A program made the translations under genes and the position numbers. Below are positions 1 to 7,201 of a stretch of DNA of 64,000 nt, in pieces. Numbering within the stretch: position 1 is the stretch's first letter; every line of letters begins with the position of its first letter. The notes under the pieces are model-generated. The model was not told the DNA's origin. It made no database searches and saw only the letters and a program-made list of their open reading frames with translations. Source of the stretch: Paraburkholderia piptadeniae (GTDB taxonomy: Bacteria; Pseudomonadota; Gammaproteobacteria; Burkholderiales; Burkholderiaceae); contig NZ_CYGY02000042.1 in the NCBI RefSeq assembly GCF_900007165.1, forward strand, positions 62,001 to 126,000, given 5' to 3'.

Positions 1-697
1 CCTTCGTGTAGCTGCGGAAGATGAACGGCCCCGTGCCGACCGGGAACAGATTGATATCGGACGCCTTGCCCGCTTTCAGCAACTGATCCGCATACTCGGC
101 CGACAGGACCGATGCGAACGGCATCGCAAGCTGCTGGAGGAACGGTGCATCCACTTCCTTCAGCGTGAAGCGGACGGTGTACGGGTCGAGCGCCTCGATC
201 TTGCTGATGTTCTTCGCGAGGCCCAGGTCGTTGAAGTACGGGAACGACACGGGGTACGCCTTGTGGAACGGCTGCTCCGGATCGAGCATCCGCGTGTAGG
301 TGAAGACGACGTCGTCGGCGTTGAAGTCGCGCGTCGGCTTGAACCAGGCCGTCGTGTGGAACTTCACGCCATGGCGCAGATGAAACGTGTATTGCAGGCC
401 GTCGCTGGAAACGTCCCACTTTTCGGCGAGGCCGGGCTCGATGTCGGTGCTGCCGTGACCGAACTCGACGAGCCGGTTATAGACGGTGTACGAACCGGCG
501 CTGAACTCGACGCTCGTCGTGTACTGCGCGGTATCGAATCCGGCGGGACTGCCTTCGGAACAGAACACGACCGTCTTGTCGGGCAGCGACGCCGCGGCGC
601 TCAGACTGGGCGCGACGCATGCCGCGGCAATCGCGACGGCGGACAAAATGGGCAGGCAGGACTTGCGAACTGCAGACAGCGTCGATGACATTGGCAT
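1..697 (-). CDS. dppA: Dipeptide ABC transporter periplasmic binding protein, DppA-like (C-terminus beyond window)
   Basis: Solute-binding component of a dipeptide/oligopeptide ABC importer (SBP family 5), acting in the periplasm. The reading frame is open from the ATG at 697 to the window edge, giving about 232 N-terminal residues of a protein that is normally about 535 long. A signal peptide covers about residues 1-35, with a basic start, a hydrophobic Ala-rich core and a small-residue cleavage region. After it come hallmarks of the DppA family: VVFCSEGSPAGFD, YNRLVEFGHGSTDIEPGLAEKW, a YTFHLRHGVKFH strand and ADDVVFTY. A GGAG-like Shine-Dalgarno lies 6-8 bases upstream of the ATG; a second in-frame ATG lies two codons later. 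The rest of the transporter (dppBCDF) would be expected to the left, outside the window. Confidence 0.88.
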   Translation of the reverse strand, partial: MPMSSTLSAVRKSCLPILSAVAIAAACVAPSLSAAASLPDKTVVFCSEGSPAGFDTAQYTTSVEFSAGSYTVYNRLVEFGHGSTDIEPGLAEKWDVSSDGLQYTFHLRHGVKFHTTAWFKPTRDFNADDVVFTYTRMLDPEQPFHKAYPVSFPYFNDLGLAKNISKIEALDPYTVRFTLKEVDAPFLQQLAMPFASVLSAEYADQLLKAGKASDINLFPVGTGPFIFRSYTK

Positions 698-820
698 GTT
701 GTTCTCCGCGAGGCAGTTGGGTCGAGTGCCCTTTGGATCATAGTCAGCCAATATTCCGATTCAATATGGGTTTTCACTCCGCTTTCGTGACAGCAAGGTG
801 AATCGGCACGGGTGAAATGA

Positions 821-853
821 AAAGGGCGGCGCACGCCTGCGCGCACGCCGCCC
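821..853 (-). terminator. Rho-independent terminator of the ahcY-metF operon
   Basis: On the minus strand GGGCGGCG and CGCCGCCC form an 8-bp GC stem, directly followed by TTTTCATTT. It lies 36 bases downstream of the metF stop and before dppA, so it probably ends the metF transcript. Confidence 0.75.
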
Positions 854-888
854 ATTTTTGCTGCCGATAAAAGATCAGATGCGAAAGA

Positions 889-1719
889 TCAGAGGCCCAG
901 CCGCCCACAAATGGCTTTCGTCGCCGCCGCGCCGTTGAGCGTATAGAAATGCAGGCCCGGCACCTTGGCGTCGACGAGACGGCGGCACAGGTCCGTCACC
1001 ACGTCGAGACCGAACGCGCGGATCGCATCGCGGTCGTCGCCGAAGCTTTCCAGCCGCTTCGCGACCCAGCGCGGCACTTCCGCGCCGCACATTTCGGAGA
1101 AGCGCATCAGCTGCGAGAAGTTCGTGATGGGCATGATGCCCGGCACGATGGGCACATCGACGCCCAGCTTGTGCGCATCGTCGACGAAGCGGAAATACGC
1201 GTCGGCGTTGAAGAAGTACTGCGTGATCGCCGAATTGGCGCCCGCCTTCACCTTGCGCGCGAAGTTTTCCAGATCGTGACGCGGCGAACGCGATTGCGGG
1301 TGGTACTCGGGATACGCCGCGACCTCGATGCGAAACCAGTCGCCGAACTCGGCGCGAATGAAGCTCACCAGTTCCGACGCATAGCGCAGTTCGCCGACTT
1401 CGCCCATGCCCGACGGCAGATCGCCGCGCAGCGCGACGATATGACGGATGCCATGCGAGCGGTACTCGTTGAGAATCGCTCGCAGGCTTTCCTTCGACGA
1501 GCCGATGCACGACAGGTGCGGCGCGGCGTCGACACCGTCCTTCGCCATTTCGAGAACGGTGTCGAGCGTGCCTTGCTGGGTCGAGCCGCCGGCGCCGAAC
1601 GTGACTGACACGAACTTGGGCTTGAGCGGCAACAGTTGCGCGCGCGTGGCGCGCAGCTTGTCGAGTCCTTCCTGCGTTTTCGGCGGGAAGAATTCGAATG
1701 AAAGTTCTATGGGGTTCAT
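889..1719 (-). CDS. metF: 5,10-methylenetetrahydrofolate reductase
   Basis: FAD-dependent enzyme that reduces 5,10-methylene-THF to 5-methyl-THF, supplying the methyl group for methionine synthase; cytosolic. At 276 residues it has the usual bacterial length. The family motifs are present in order: SFEFFPPKT near the N-terminus (holding the catalytic Glu), SVTFGAGGSTQQGT, a HLSCIG strand, ALRGDLP, QYFFNADAYFRFV and PGIMPITN. The ATG at 1719 follows an AGGAC-type ribosome site and lies 19 bases after the stop of the holin-like gene, so metF is the last gene of the operon ahcY - small ORF - holin-like - metF. Linking it with S-adenosylhomocysteine hydrolase puts two steps of methyl-group recycling under one SAH-responsive leader. 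Confidence 0.96.
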   Translation of the reverse strand: MNPIELSFEFFPPKTQEGLDKLRATRAQLLPLKPKFVSVTFGAGGSTQQGTLDTVLEMAKDGVDAAPHLSCIGSSKESLRAILNEYRSHGIRHIVALRGDLPSGMGEVGELRYASELVSFIRAEFGDWFRIEVAAYPEYHPQSRSPRHDLENFARKVKAGANSAITQYFFNADAYFRFVDDAHKLGVDVPIVPGIMPITNFSQLMRFSEMCGAEVPRWVAKRLESFGDDRDAIRAFGLDVVTDLCRRLVDAKVPGLHFYTLNGAAATKAICGRLGL

Positions 1720-1738
1720 GGTCCTGTTGGCAGTCCCG

Positions 1739-2092
1739 TCAGCCGATGCTGCGGTTGCCGAAGATGAGCGCGGACAGCAGCCACGAAACGATGCTGTACA
1801 GGATCGAGCCGAAGAACGCCGACCAGAAACCCGACACTTCGAAGCCCTTCAGCAGCGACGCGCACAGCCAGAAGCACAGCGCGTTCACCACCAGTATGAA
1901 GAGCCCGAGCGTGAGTATCGTGACGGGCAGCGTCAGCAGGATCAGCACCGGTCGCAAGACGGCATTGATGAGCCCGAGCACGAGCGCGACGATCAACGCA
2001 GTGCCGAAACTGCGGATGTGGATCGACGGCACAAGGTAAGTGATGATCAGAAGCGCGAGCGCGTTGATCACCCAGGTCAGCAATACAGTCAT
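1739..2092 (-). CDS. Phage-holin-like (4-TM superfamily IV) inner-membrane protein
   Basis: A 117-residue, almost wholly hydrophobic protein with about four membrane segments (roughly residues 3-22, 28-50, 55-78 and 88-110). The short links include HIRSFGTA and NAVLRPVL. The sequence fits the phage_holin_4_2 family (PF04020), found next to ahcY and metF in many betaproteobacteria. Despite the family name it is chromosomal, no lysis genes are nearby, and its function is unknown. The GAGGAG ribosome site lies inside the last codons of the preceding small ORF, whose TAA directly abuts this ATG, so translation of the two is probably coupled. Confidence 0.85.
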   Translation of the reverse strand: MTVLLTWVINALALLIITYLVPSIHIRSFGTALIVALVLGLINAVLRPVLILLTLPVTILTLGLFILVVNALCFWLCASLLKGFEVSGFWSAFFGSILYSIVSWLLSALIFGNRSIG

Positions 2093-2284
2093 TTACAGCT
2101 CCTCGTCGCTTGCGGGCGTGAAGTCCGGGTTGAACGCCAGGGCATGCGTGAAGCACGGGCCCATGCGATCCATCGCGTGGGCCACGTCCAGCCCTATGCG
2201 GCCATGTGTGACGCCGCATCGGCCATCCGCTTCGTGCTTCGCGCGATGCAGCTGCATGCCGTGGCACGCTGCTGCATCCGTCAT
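2093..2284 (-). CDS. Small hypothetical protein (63 aa) between ahcY and the holin-like gene
   Basis: Unrecognised 63-residue reading frame, rich in His, Ala and Met, with no signal peptide or membrane segment. Position supports it more than sequence does: it starts 16 bases after the ahcY stop behind an AGGCGG-like site, and its TAA is immediately followed by the ATG of the holin-like gene. It therefore fills the gap exactly and carries the next gene's ribosome site. It could be a real small protein or a translated linker whose role is coupling. No function is assigned. Confidence 0.5.
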   Translation of the reverse strand: MTDAAACHGMQLHRAKHEADGRCGVTHGRIGLDVAHAMDRMGPCFTHALAFNPDFTPASDEEL

Positions 2285-2300
2285 GCCGCCTGGTTGCCGA

Positions 2301-3722
2301 TCAGTAACGGTAGTGGTTCGGCTTGAACGGACCGCTCTTGTCGACGCCGATGTACTTCGCCTGCTCGGCCGACAGCTCGGTCAGGTTCGCGCCGATGCGC
2401 GCGAGGTGCAGGCGCGCGACCTTCTCGTCCAGCTGCTTCGGCAGCACGTAGACCTTGTTTTCGTACTTGCCGCCTTCGACGAACAGTTCGATCTGCGCGA
2501 GCGTCTGGTTCGTGAACGAGTTCGACATCACGAACGACGGGTGGCCCGTGGCGCAGCCGAGGTTCACGAGGCGGCCTTCCGCCAGCAGGATCACGCGCTT
2601 GCCGTCCGGGAAGATGATGTGGTCGACTTGCGGCTTGATGTTTTCCCACTTGTACTGGCGCGTCGACGCGACGTCGATTTCCGAATCGAAGTGGCCGATG
2701 TTGCAGACGATCGCGTTGTGGCGCATCGCCTTCATGTGATCGTGATTGATCACATGGTAGTTGCCCGTTGCCGTCACGAAGATGTCGGCCTTGTCGGCGG
2801 CGTATTCCATCGTCACGACGCGATAGCCTTCCATCGCGGCTTGCAGCGCGCAGATCGGATCGATTTCCGTGACCCACACGGTCGCGCCCAGGCCGCGCAG
2901 CGATTGCGCGCAGCCCTTGCCCACGTCGCCATAACCCGCGACCACGGCGATCTTGCCCGCGATCATCACGTCCGTCGCGCGCTTGATGCCGTCCACGAGC
3001 GACTCGCGGCAGCCGTACAGGTTGTCGAACTTCGACTTCGTGACGGAATCGTTCACGTTGATGGCCGGGAACGGCAAACGGCCTTCCTTCTCCATTTGAT
3101 ACAGGCGATGCACGCCCGTCGTCGTTTCTTCCGTGACGCCCTTGATGTGCGCGAGACGCGTCGAGTACCACGTTGGGTCGGCGTCGAGATGCTTCGCGAT
3201 GGCCTTGTACAGCGCGACTTCTTCCTCGTTGGTCGGCTTGGCGATCACCGAGCGGTCCTTCTCGGCCTTCGCGCCGAGAATCAGCAGCAGCGTAGCGTCG
3301 CCGCCGTCATCGAGGATCATGTTCGCGAATTCGCCGTTCGGCCATTCGAAGATGCGGTGCGTGAACTCCCAGTATTCGTCGAGCGATTCGCCCTTGAACG
3401 CGAACACGGGCGTGCCGCCCTTCGCGATCGCGGCAGCGGCGTGGTCCTGCGTCGAGAAGATGTTGCACGACGCCCAGCGGACGTCGGCGCCGAGCGCCTT
3501 CAGCGTTTCGATCAGCACGCCCGTCTGGATGGTCATGTGCAGCGAGCCGGCGACGCGCGCGCCCTTCAGCGGCTGCTGCGCCTTGTACTCTTCGCGGATC
3601 TGCACGAGGCCGGGCATTTCCGTTTCGGCGATGTCGAGTTCCTTGCGGCCCCAGTCGGCAAGCGACAGGTCGGCAACGACAAAATCCTGGGAATTTTTCG
3701 AATCGTAGACTGCGGCGTTCAT
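2301..3722 (-). CDS. ahcY: Adenosylhomocysteinase (S-adenosyl-L-homocysteine hydrolase)
   Basis: NAD-dependent cytosolic enzyme that splits S-adenosylhomocysteine into adenosine and homocysteine, removing the product inhibitor of methyltransferases. It is 473 residues long, typical for proteobacteria. The start is the ATG at 3722, behind a strong AAGGAGGG site; upstream codons in the same frame fall inside the riboswitch. Recognisable segments are LADWGRKELDIAETEMPG at the N-terminus, VFAFKGESLDEYW, the NAD-binding Rossmann loop AGYGDVGKGCA, TGNYHVI and the C-terminal KPNHYRY ending in a conserved Tyr. It is the first gene of the operon with the small ORF, the holin-like gene and metF, and is preceded by an SAH riboswitch. 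Confidence 0.97.
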   Translation of the reverse strand: MNAAVYDSKNSQDFVVADLSLADWGRKELDIAETEMPGLVQIREEYKAQQPLKGARVAGSLHMTIQTGVLIETLKALGADVRWASCNIFSTQDHAAAAIAKGGTPVFAFKGESLDEYWEFTHRIFEWPNGEFANMILDDGGDATLLLILGAKAEKDRSVIAKPTNEEEVALYKAIAKHLDADPTWYSTRLAHIKGVTEETTTGVHRLYQMEKEGRLPFPAINVNDSVTKSKFDNLYGCRESLVDGIKRATDVMIAGKIAVVAGYGDVGKGCAQSLRGLGATVWVTEIDPICALQAAMEGYRVVTMEYAADKADIFVTATGNYHVINHDHMKAMRHNAIVCNIGHFDSEIDVASTRQYKWENIKPQVDHIIFPDGKRVILLAEGRLVNLGCATGHPSFVMSNSFTNQTLAQIELFVEGGKYENKVYVLPKQLDEKVARLHLARIGANLTELSAEQAKYIGVDKSGPFKPNHYRY

Positions 3723-3756
3723 CACGCCCTCCTTTCTAAAAAAGACTAGAAATGTG

Positions 3757-3868
3757 ACGTGAGCGCCGTTCGATGCGGTTGGTTTGTAAGCGCGGCGCGC
3801 GTCCAATCCTTCCGATTGAAAGCCTTCGAGCCTGGCGGGCGGAACCCGTCGCAACGCTCCTCGAAGAC
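3757..3868 (-). ncRNA. SAH (S-adenosylhomocysteine) riboswitch controlling ahcY
   Basis: The 5' leader of ahcY matches the SAH riboswitch. Reading the minus strand, a CGAGGAGCGTTGC block (ending near 3851) is followed by GACGGG, GCCAGGCTCG, a variable hairpin arm and AACGGCGCTCAC (3770-3759). GAGCG of the first block pairs with CGCTC of the last, and CGAG pairs with CTCG, giving the known stem-plus-pseudoknot layout. The ribosome site lies about 25 bases downstream. Family knowledge says SAH binding turns expression on, which suits a hydrolase that removes SAH. Confidence 0.9.
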
Positions 3869-3876
3869 GAACGGCG

Positions 3877-3882
3877 ATTGTA
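3877..3882 (-). promoter_or_regulatory. Putative -10 element of the ahcY promoter
   Basis: TACAAT on the minus strand, about 10 bases before the first riboswitch helix, fits a sigma-70 -10 box. I see no good -35 hexamer at the expected spacing, so the assignment rests on the -10 and its position. Confidence 0.5.
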
Positions 3883-3915
3883 GCAAAACGAGATGGCTTG
3901 CGGTGGTCCTTCGGC

Positions 3916-4725
3916 CTATGCCGATTGACCTGCCGGCGCTGCATCGGTGGGCGGCGGCGTCAGTTGCGGCGCCAGATCGGCGTCGCGCAATTCCTTGACC
4001 GCTGCGTAGGCGCGGTGCACGAAGCGCCACGAAGCGTCGCGGGTCGCGGCGATCAGTTCGTCCGGCGCGGCGAGCATGCCCATCGAAATGCGGAAATAGC
4101 GCTCGGCGTGGATGTTCGGGTGATAGTGCATGCGCACGCGCTTGCAGTCGTCGAGGCGCGGATTGCCGAAGATGTTCAGCAGCGCCAGCGAAAACGCGCC
4201 GTCTTCGCCGCCGTGGCGCCGGAACACGTCATCGAGCGGAAACCCGCCGAACGCCGCATAGACGGAACGGCGAATCACGAGACTGCTCGGCACCGTGTTG
4301 CTCAGGACGGCCGCGTAGCTTTCGAATTGCGGATGCCCGGTGATGTTGGCGGGAAAGCCGCAGAATTCGACGTCGAGCCGGATCGACGGCTGATGCGGAT
4401 GCTCCGCCATGAAAGCGGCGGCGCTCGCCAGCGCGCCGGGCATGTACTCGTCGTCGGCATCGATGAAGCCCAGCAGCGGATGAAGCGCATGCATCGCGCC
4501 CCAGTTTCGCGCGCGAGCCGCGCCGCCGTTGTCCGGCATGCGCAGCAGCTCGACACGCGGATGTTGTCGCGCGTAGTGCGCGACGACCTCGGCGGAGGCG
4601 TCCCGCGAGCCGTCGTCGACCACGACGATCTGCGCCGCCTCGGGCTGCACGACGCAGCTCGCGAGCGTGCGGGCGAGCGTCTTCTCGGCGTTGTAGCAGG
4701 GAATGATGACGGAGATGGGCAGCAT
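3916..4725 (-). CDS. Family 2 glycosyltransferase (GT-A fold)
   Basis: Cytosolic or membrane-peripheral sugar transferase of 269 residues. It opens with the GT2 nucleotide-sugar fold (LPISVIIPCYNAEKTLA), then IVVVDDGSRDAS with the first conserved Asp pair. GGAARARNWG follows, and the metal-binding DxD is FIDADDEYMPG. There are no membrane segments, so it is not a processive synthase. The C-terminal third resembles no domain I can name; acceptor and product are unknown. It stands alone between ahcY and lrgB on the same strand, so a role in surface polysaccharide or glycoprotein assembly is only a family-based guess. Confidence 0.85.
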   Translation of the reverse strand: MLPISVIIPCYNAEKTLARTLASCVVQPEAAQIVVVDDGSRDASAEVVAHYARQHPRVELLRMPDNGGAARARNWGAMHALHPLLGFIDADDEYMPGALASAAAFMAEHPHQPSIRLDVEFCGFPANITGHPQFESYAAVLSNTVPSSLVIRRSVYAAFGGFPLDDVFRRHGGEDGAFSLALLNIFGNPRLDDCKRVRMHYHPNIHAERYFRISMGMLAAPDELIAATRDASWRFVHRAYAAVKELRDADLAPQLTPPPTDAAPAGQSA

Positions 4726-4817
4726 CGCGTGGACCGGAAACCGGGAAAGGACGGTGCGTCGATCATAAAGCCGACGCGCCGCTTTTTATCCCGATTTGGT
4801 CGCGCGAGCGCTGCGCG

Positions 4818-5540
4818 TCATAGCGGCAGCAAGCTGAAAAGCGGCGCGAGCAGCACCATCACGACGCCGGCGATCATCATCGTCAGGCTGGCGACGACGC
4901 CCTCTTCGCTGCCCAGCTCGCGCGCCTTCGCCGTGCCGACGCCATGCGCCGCCGCGCCGAACAGCGCGCCGCGCGCGAGCCTCGTGCGCAGCGGCACCAG
5001 CGCGAGCACGATCTCGCCGAACAGCATCCCGCAGACGCCCGTCGCGATCACGAACAACGCGGTCAGGTCTTTCGGCGCGTGGATCTTGTCGGAGACGGCG
5101 AGCGCGAACGGCGTCGAGACGGAGCGCGTCATCAGGCTGCGCTGCAGTTCCGGCGACAGGTGCAGCAGCTTCGACAGCGCGAGCGATCCGCCCACCGCGA
5201 CCACGATGCCGACCGTCACGCCGACGGTGAGCGAAATCCAGTGACGCCTGAGCAGCTCGCGATACTCGTAGATCGGCACCGCGAACGCGACGGTGGCCGG
5301 GCCGAGCAGCCACATCAGCCAGCGCGTGTCCTCGAAGTAGACGGCATACGGAATCCGCGTGACCAGGACGATCGCGGCGAGCACGGCCGGCACCGCGACG
5401 AGCGGCGTCAGCCACGGCGACTTGAAGCGCGCATACAGCGCCTTCGACGCGAAATAGAGCACCACCGTCAGCACGAAGCAGCCCGCGGCGATGAGCCGGG
5501 ACGCGTCGTCGGCGAAAAGGGACGTGTAGAGGGCGCTCAT
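4818..5540 (-). CDS. lrgB: LrgB/CidB-family membrane protein
   Basis: Inner-membrane protein of 240 residues with about six or seven hydrophobic segments and the LrgB signatures LGPATVAFAVPIYEYRELLRRHW, RSVSTPFALAVS and FGAAAHGVGTAKARELGSEEG. LrgAB/CidAB families are linked to murein hydrolase control and, in some bacteria, to export of small metabolites such as glycolate or pyruvate; which applies here cannot be told. The start is the ATG at 5540; a longer upstream frame would overlap lrgA. It follows lrgA by 23 bases and the pair is divergent from a LysR regulator. Confidence 0.9.
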   Translation of the reverse strand: MSALYTSLFADDASRLIAAGCFVLTVVLYFASKALYARFKSPWLTPLVAVPAVLAAIVLVTRIPYAVYFEDTRWLMWLLGPATVAFAVPIYEYRELLRRHWISLTVGVTVGIVVAVGGSLALSKLLHLSPELQRSLMTRSVSTPFALAVSDKIHAPKDLTALFVIATGVCGMLFGEIVLALVPLRTRLARGALFGAAAHGVGTAKARELGSEEGVVASLTMMIAGVVMVLLAPLFSLLPL

Positions 5541-5563
5541 GATGGCGTGACTCGCAACAGGAA

Positions 5564-6058
5564 TTAGCGGAAGCTTCGACGGTCGAGGCCGCGCTCGCCG
5601 CGTTGGACCCGTTGGACCATCACACGGCGCAGCGCGAGGCGGCGTTCGAGGCGCGCGGCCTGGTCGACGGCGAAGGCGACGGCCACCATCACCATCAACG
5701 TACCCGCGACCACCACGAGCGCGAGACGCCAGCCGTCTTCGCGGAACAGGCCGCCGTACTGGACGGCCGCGACGGCTGCCGGGATGAAGAACAGCAGCAT
5801 GTCGGACAGCAGCCAGTCGGCGCCTGCCTTGACCCAGCGCGGCGCGACGCCGCCGCAGAACAGCAGCGCGAGCAACGCGACTAGCCCCACGACGCCGCCC
5901 GGAACGGGCAAGCCGTAGCGTCGCACGACGAAATCGGCGGCGAACCAGACGCCCGCGATCGCGGCGCTCTGCACGGCGATCCGGCTGATCCTCGCGAGCG
6001 GCGACGTCGCGTCGACGCGAACGGAAGCGGCAATACGAGCGATGAGCGGCAAGATCAT
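5564..6058 (-). CDS. lrgA: LrgA/CidA-family membrane protein
   Basis: Small inner-membrane protein (164 residues) with four hydrophobic segments and the LrgA core PVPGGVVGLVALLALLF, followed by WLLSDMLLFFIPAAVAAVQY. It is somewhat longer than typical LrgA (about 120-150) because of an extended N-terminus and a basic Arg-rich tail of about 25 residues. It forms a two-gene operon with lrgB and shares a divergent control region with the LysR-type gene at 6181, its likely regulator. Confidence 0.87.
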   Translation of the reverse strand: MILPLIARIAASVRVDATSPLARISRIAVQSAAIAGVWFAADFVVRRYGLPVPGGVVGLVALLALLFCGGVAPRWVKAGADWLLSDMLLFFIPAAVAAVQYGGLFREDGWRLALVVVAGTLMVMVAVAFAVDQAARLERRLALRRVMVQRVQRGERGLDRRSFR

Positions 6059-6097
6059 GGCAAACCCTAGGTGACTTTTCGATGGAATTCAGTATAG

Positions 6098-6156
6098 GTT
6101 GCAACGCAACATAAATAAAATGACTTAGAATTATTTGCTCCATTCCGAATTGGAAT
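6098..6156. promoter_or_regulatory. Putative LysR-type operator region between lrgA and the regulator gene
   Basis: Two dyads lie in the 122-bp divergent gap. GTTGC-AAC-GCAAC is at 6098-6110. ATTCC-GAATT-GGAAT is at 6142-6156 and has the T-N11-A form of LysR boxes. An overlapping 10-bp palindrome TGGAATTCCA covers 6151-6160. The AT-rich stretch between them (6111-6140) probably holds the promoters. This is inferred from the typical layout of LysR-controlled divergons. Confidence 0.5.
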
Positions 6157-6180
6157 TCCAGAGTTACGAGGGCTACGATC

Positions 6181-7143
6181 ATGGAACTGCGCGCGCTGCG
6201 TTATTTCGTCGAGGTCGTCCGGCAGCAAAGCTTCACCGTCGCGGCCGAGCAGATGTTCGTCACGCAGCCGACTATCAGCAAGATGGTGAAGTCGCTGGAA
6301 GACGAGATCGGCTCGCCGCTGCTGCTGCGCGACGGCCGGCAGATGGTGCTGACGGACGCCGGGCGGATCGTCTATCAGCGCGGCCAGGACGTGCTCGCCG
6401 CTTACGCGCAGTTGCAGGCCGAACTGAACGATCTCGGCACGCTCGGGCGCGGCGAACTGACGATCGGCATTCCGCCGATGGGCGGCTCGCTCTTCACACC
6501 CGCCATCGCCGCGTTCCGGCAGCGCTATCCGAAAGTCGAGCTGAAGCTGTTCGAGCAGGGCTCGAAGGCGATCGAGGCCGCGCTGATTTCCGGCGAGCTC
6601 GAACTGGGCGGCGTCCTGCAGCCCGTCGACCCGGAGATGATCGACGTGCTGCCGATGACGCGCCAGGTGCTGTGGCTGGTCGCGCGCCGGAGCTCGCGCT
6701 GGGACGCGCTGCATGAAGTGCCGCTCGCCGATCTCGCGAACGAGCCGTTCGTGTTCTACGGCGAGAGCCTCGCGCTGAACGACGTCGTGCTCACTGCATG
6801 CCGGACGGCGGGTTTCGCGCCGACCATCGTCGGACGCAGCGGGCATTGGGATTTCATGGCGGCGCTGGTGCTGGCAGGCGTCGGCATTGCGCTGCTGCCC
6901 GCGCCGTATTGCCGGCGGCTCGACGCCGCGCAGTTCACCTGCCTGCCCGTCGTCGAGCCGGAGATTCCGTGGGAAATGGCGATCGGCTGGCGGCGCAACG
7001 GCTATCTGTCGCACGCGGCGCGCGCGTGGCTCGAAGTCGCGCGCGAAACGCTCCCGGGACTGACCACCGACAACTTCACCCACACACCGACGTTCGACGT
7101 GCCCGAAGCGTCGCCGGATCGGCCGAAATCGACGCTGAAATGA
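6181..7143 (+). CDS. LysR-family transcriptional regulator
   Basis: DNA-binding regulator of 320 residues. The N-terminal winged helix-turn-helix starts MELRALRYFVEVVRQQSFT, with AAEQMFVTQPTISKMVKSLE as the recognition region. A linker helix follows, then a periplasmic-binding-protein-like effector domain from about residue 90 (GELTIGIPPMGGSLFTPAI). It is transcribed away from lrgAB across a short operator-containing gap, the usual arrangement for a regulator of the neighbouring operon. The effector is unknown. The ATG at 6181 aligns with the standard LysR N-terminus. Confidence 0.92.
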   Translation: MELRALRYFVEVVRQQSFTVAAEQMFVTQPTISKMVKSLEDEIGSPLLLRDGRQMVLTDAGRIVYQRGQDVLAAYAQLQAELNDLGTLGRGELTIGIPPMGGSLFTPAIAAFRQRYPKVELKLFEQGSKAIEAALISGELELGGVLQPVDPEMIDVLPMTRQVLWLVARRSSRWDALHEVPLADLANEPFVFYGESLALNDVVLTACRTAGFAPTIVGRSGHWDFMAALVLAGVGIALLPAPYCRRLDAAQFTCLPVVEPEIPWEMAIGWRRNGYLSHAARAWLEVARETLPGLTTDNFTHTPTFDVPEASPDRPKSTLK

Positions 7144-7146
7144 AAA

Positions 7147-7182
7147 ATGCCGTCCGATCAGCGACGGGCGGCATGCTGTTTT
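7147..7182 (+). terminator. Terminator after the LysR gene
   Basis: ATGCCGTCC pairs with GGGCGGCAT (7166-7174), followed by GCTGTTTTGCTT, starting three bases after the LysR stop. It may also serve the convergent DUF937 gene, which ends at 7202. Confidence 0.6.
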
Positions 7183-7201
7183 GCTTGCGGGCGCGGGGCG
7201 C

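Noticed and set aside
2040..3749. 569-codon plus-strand frame opposite ahcY
   Set aside because: Antisense shadow of a highly conserved gene; composition is typical of reverse-frame Arg/Val/His protein and it has no ribosome site.
4726..4817. Terminator after lrgB
   Set aside because: AAAGC/GCTTT could pair across a nine-base loop, but the stem is only 5 bp and no T-run follows.
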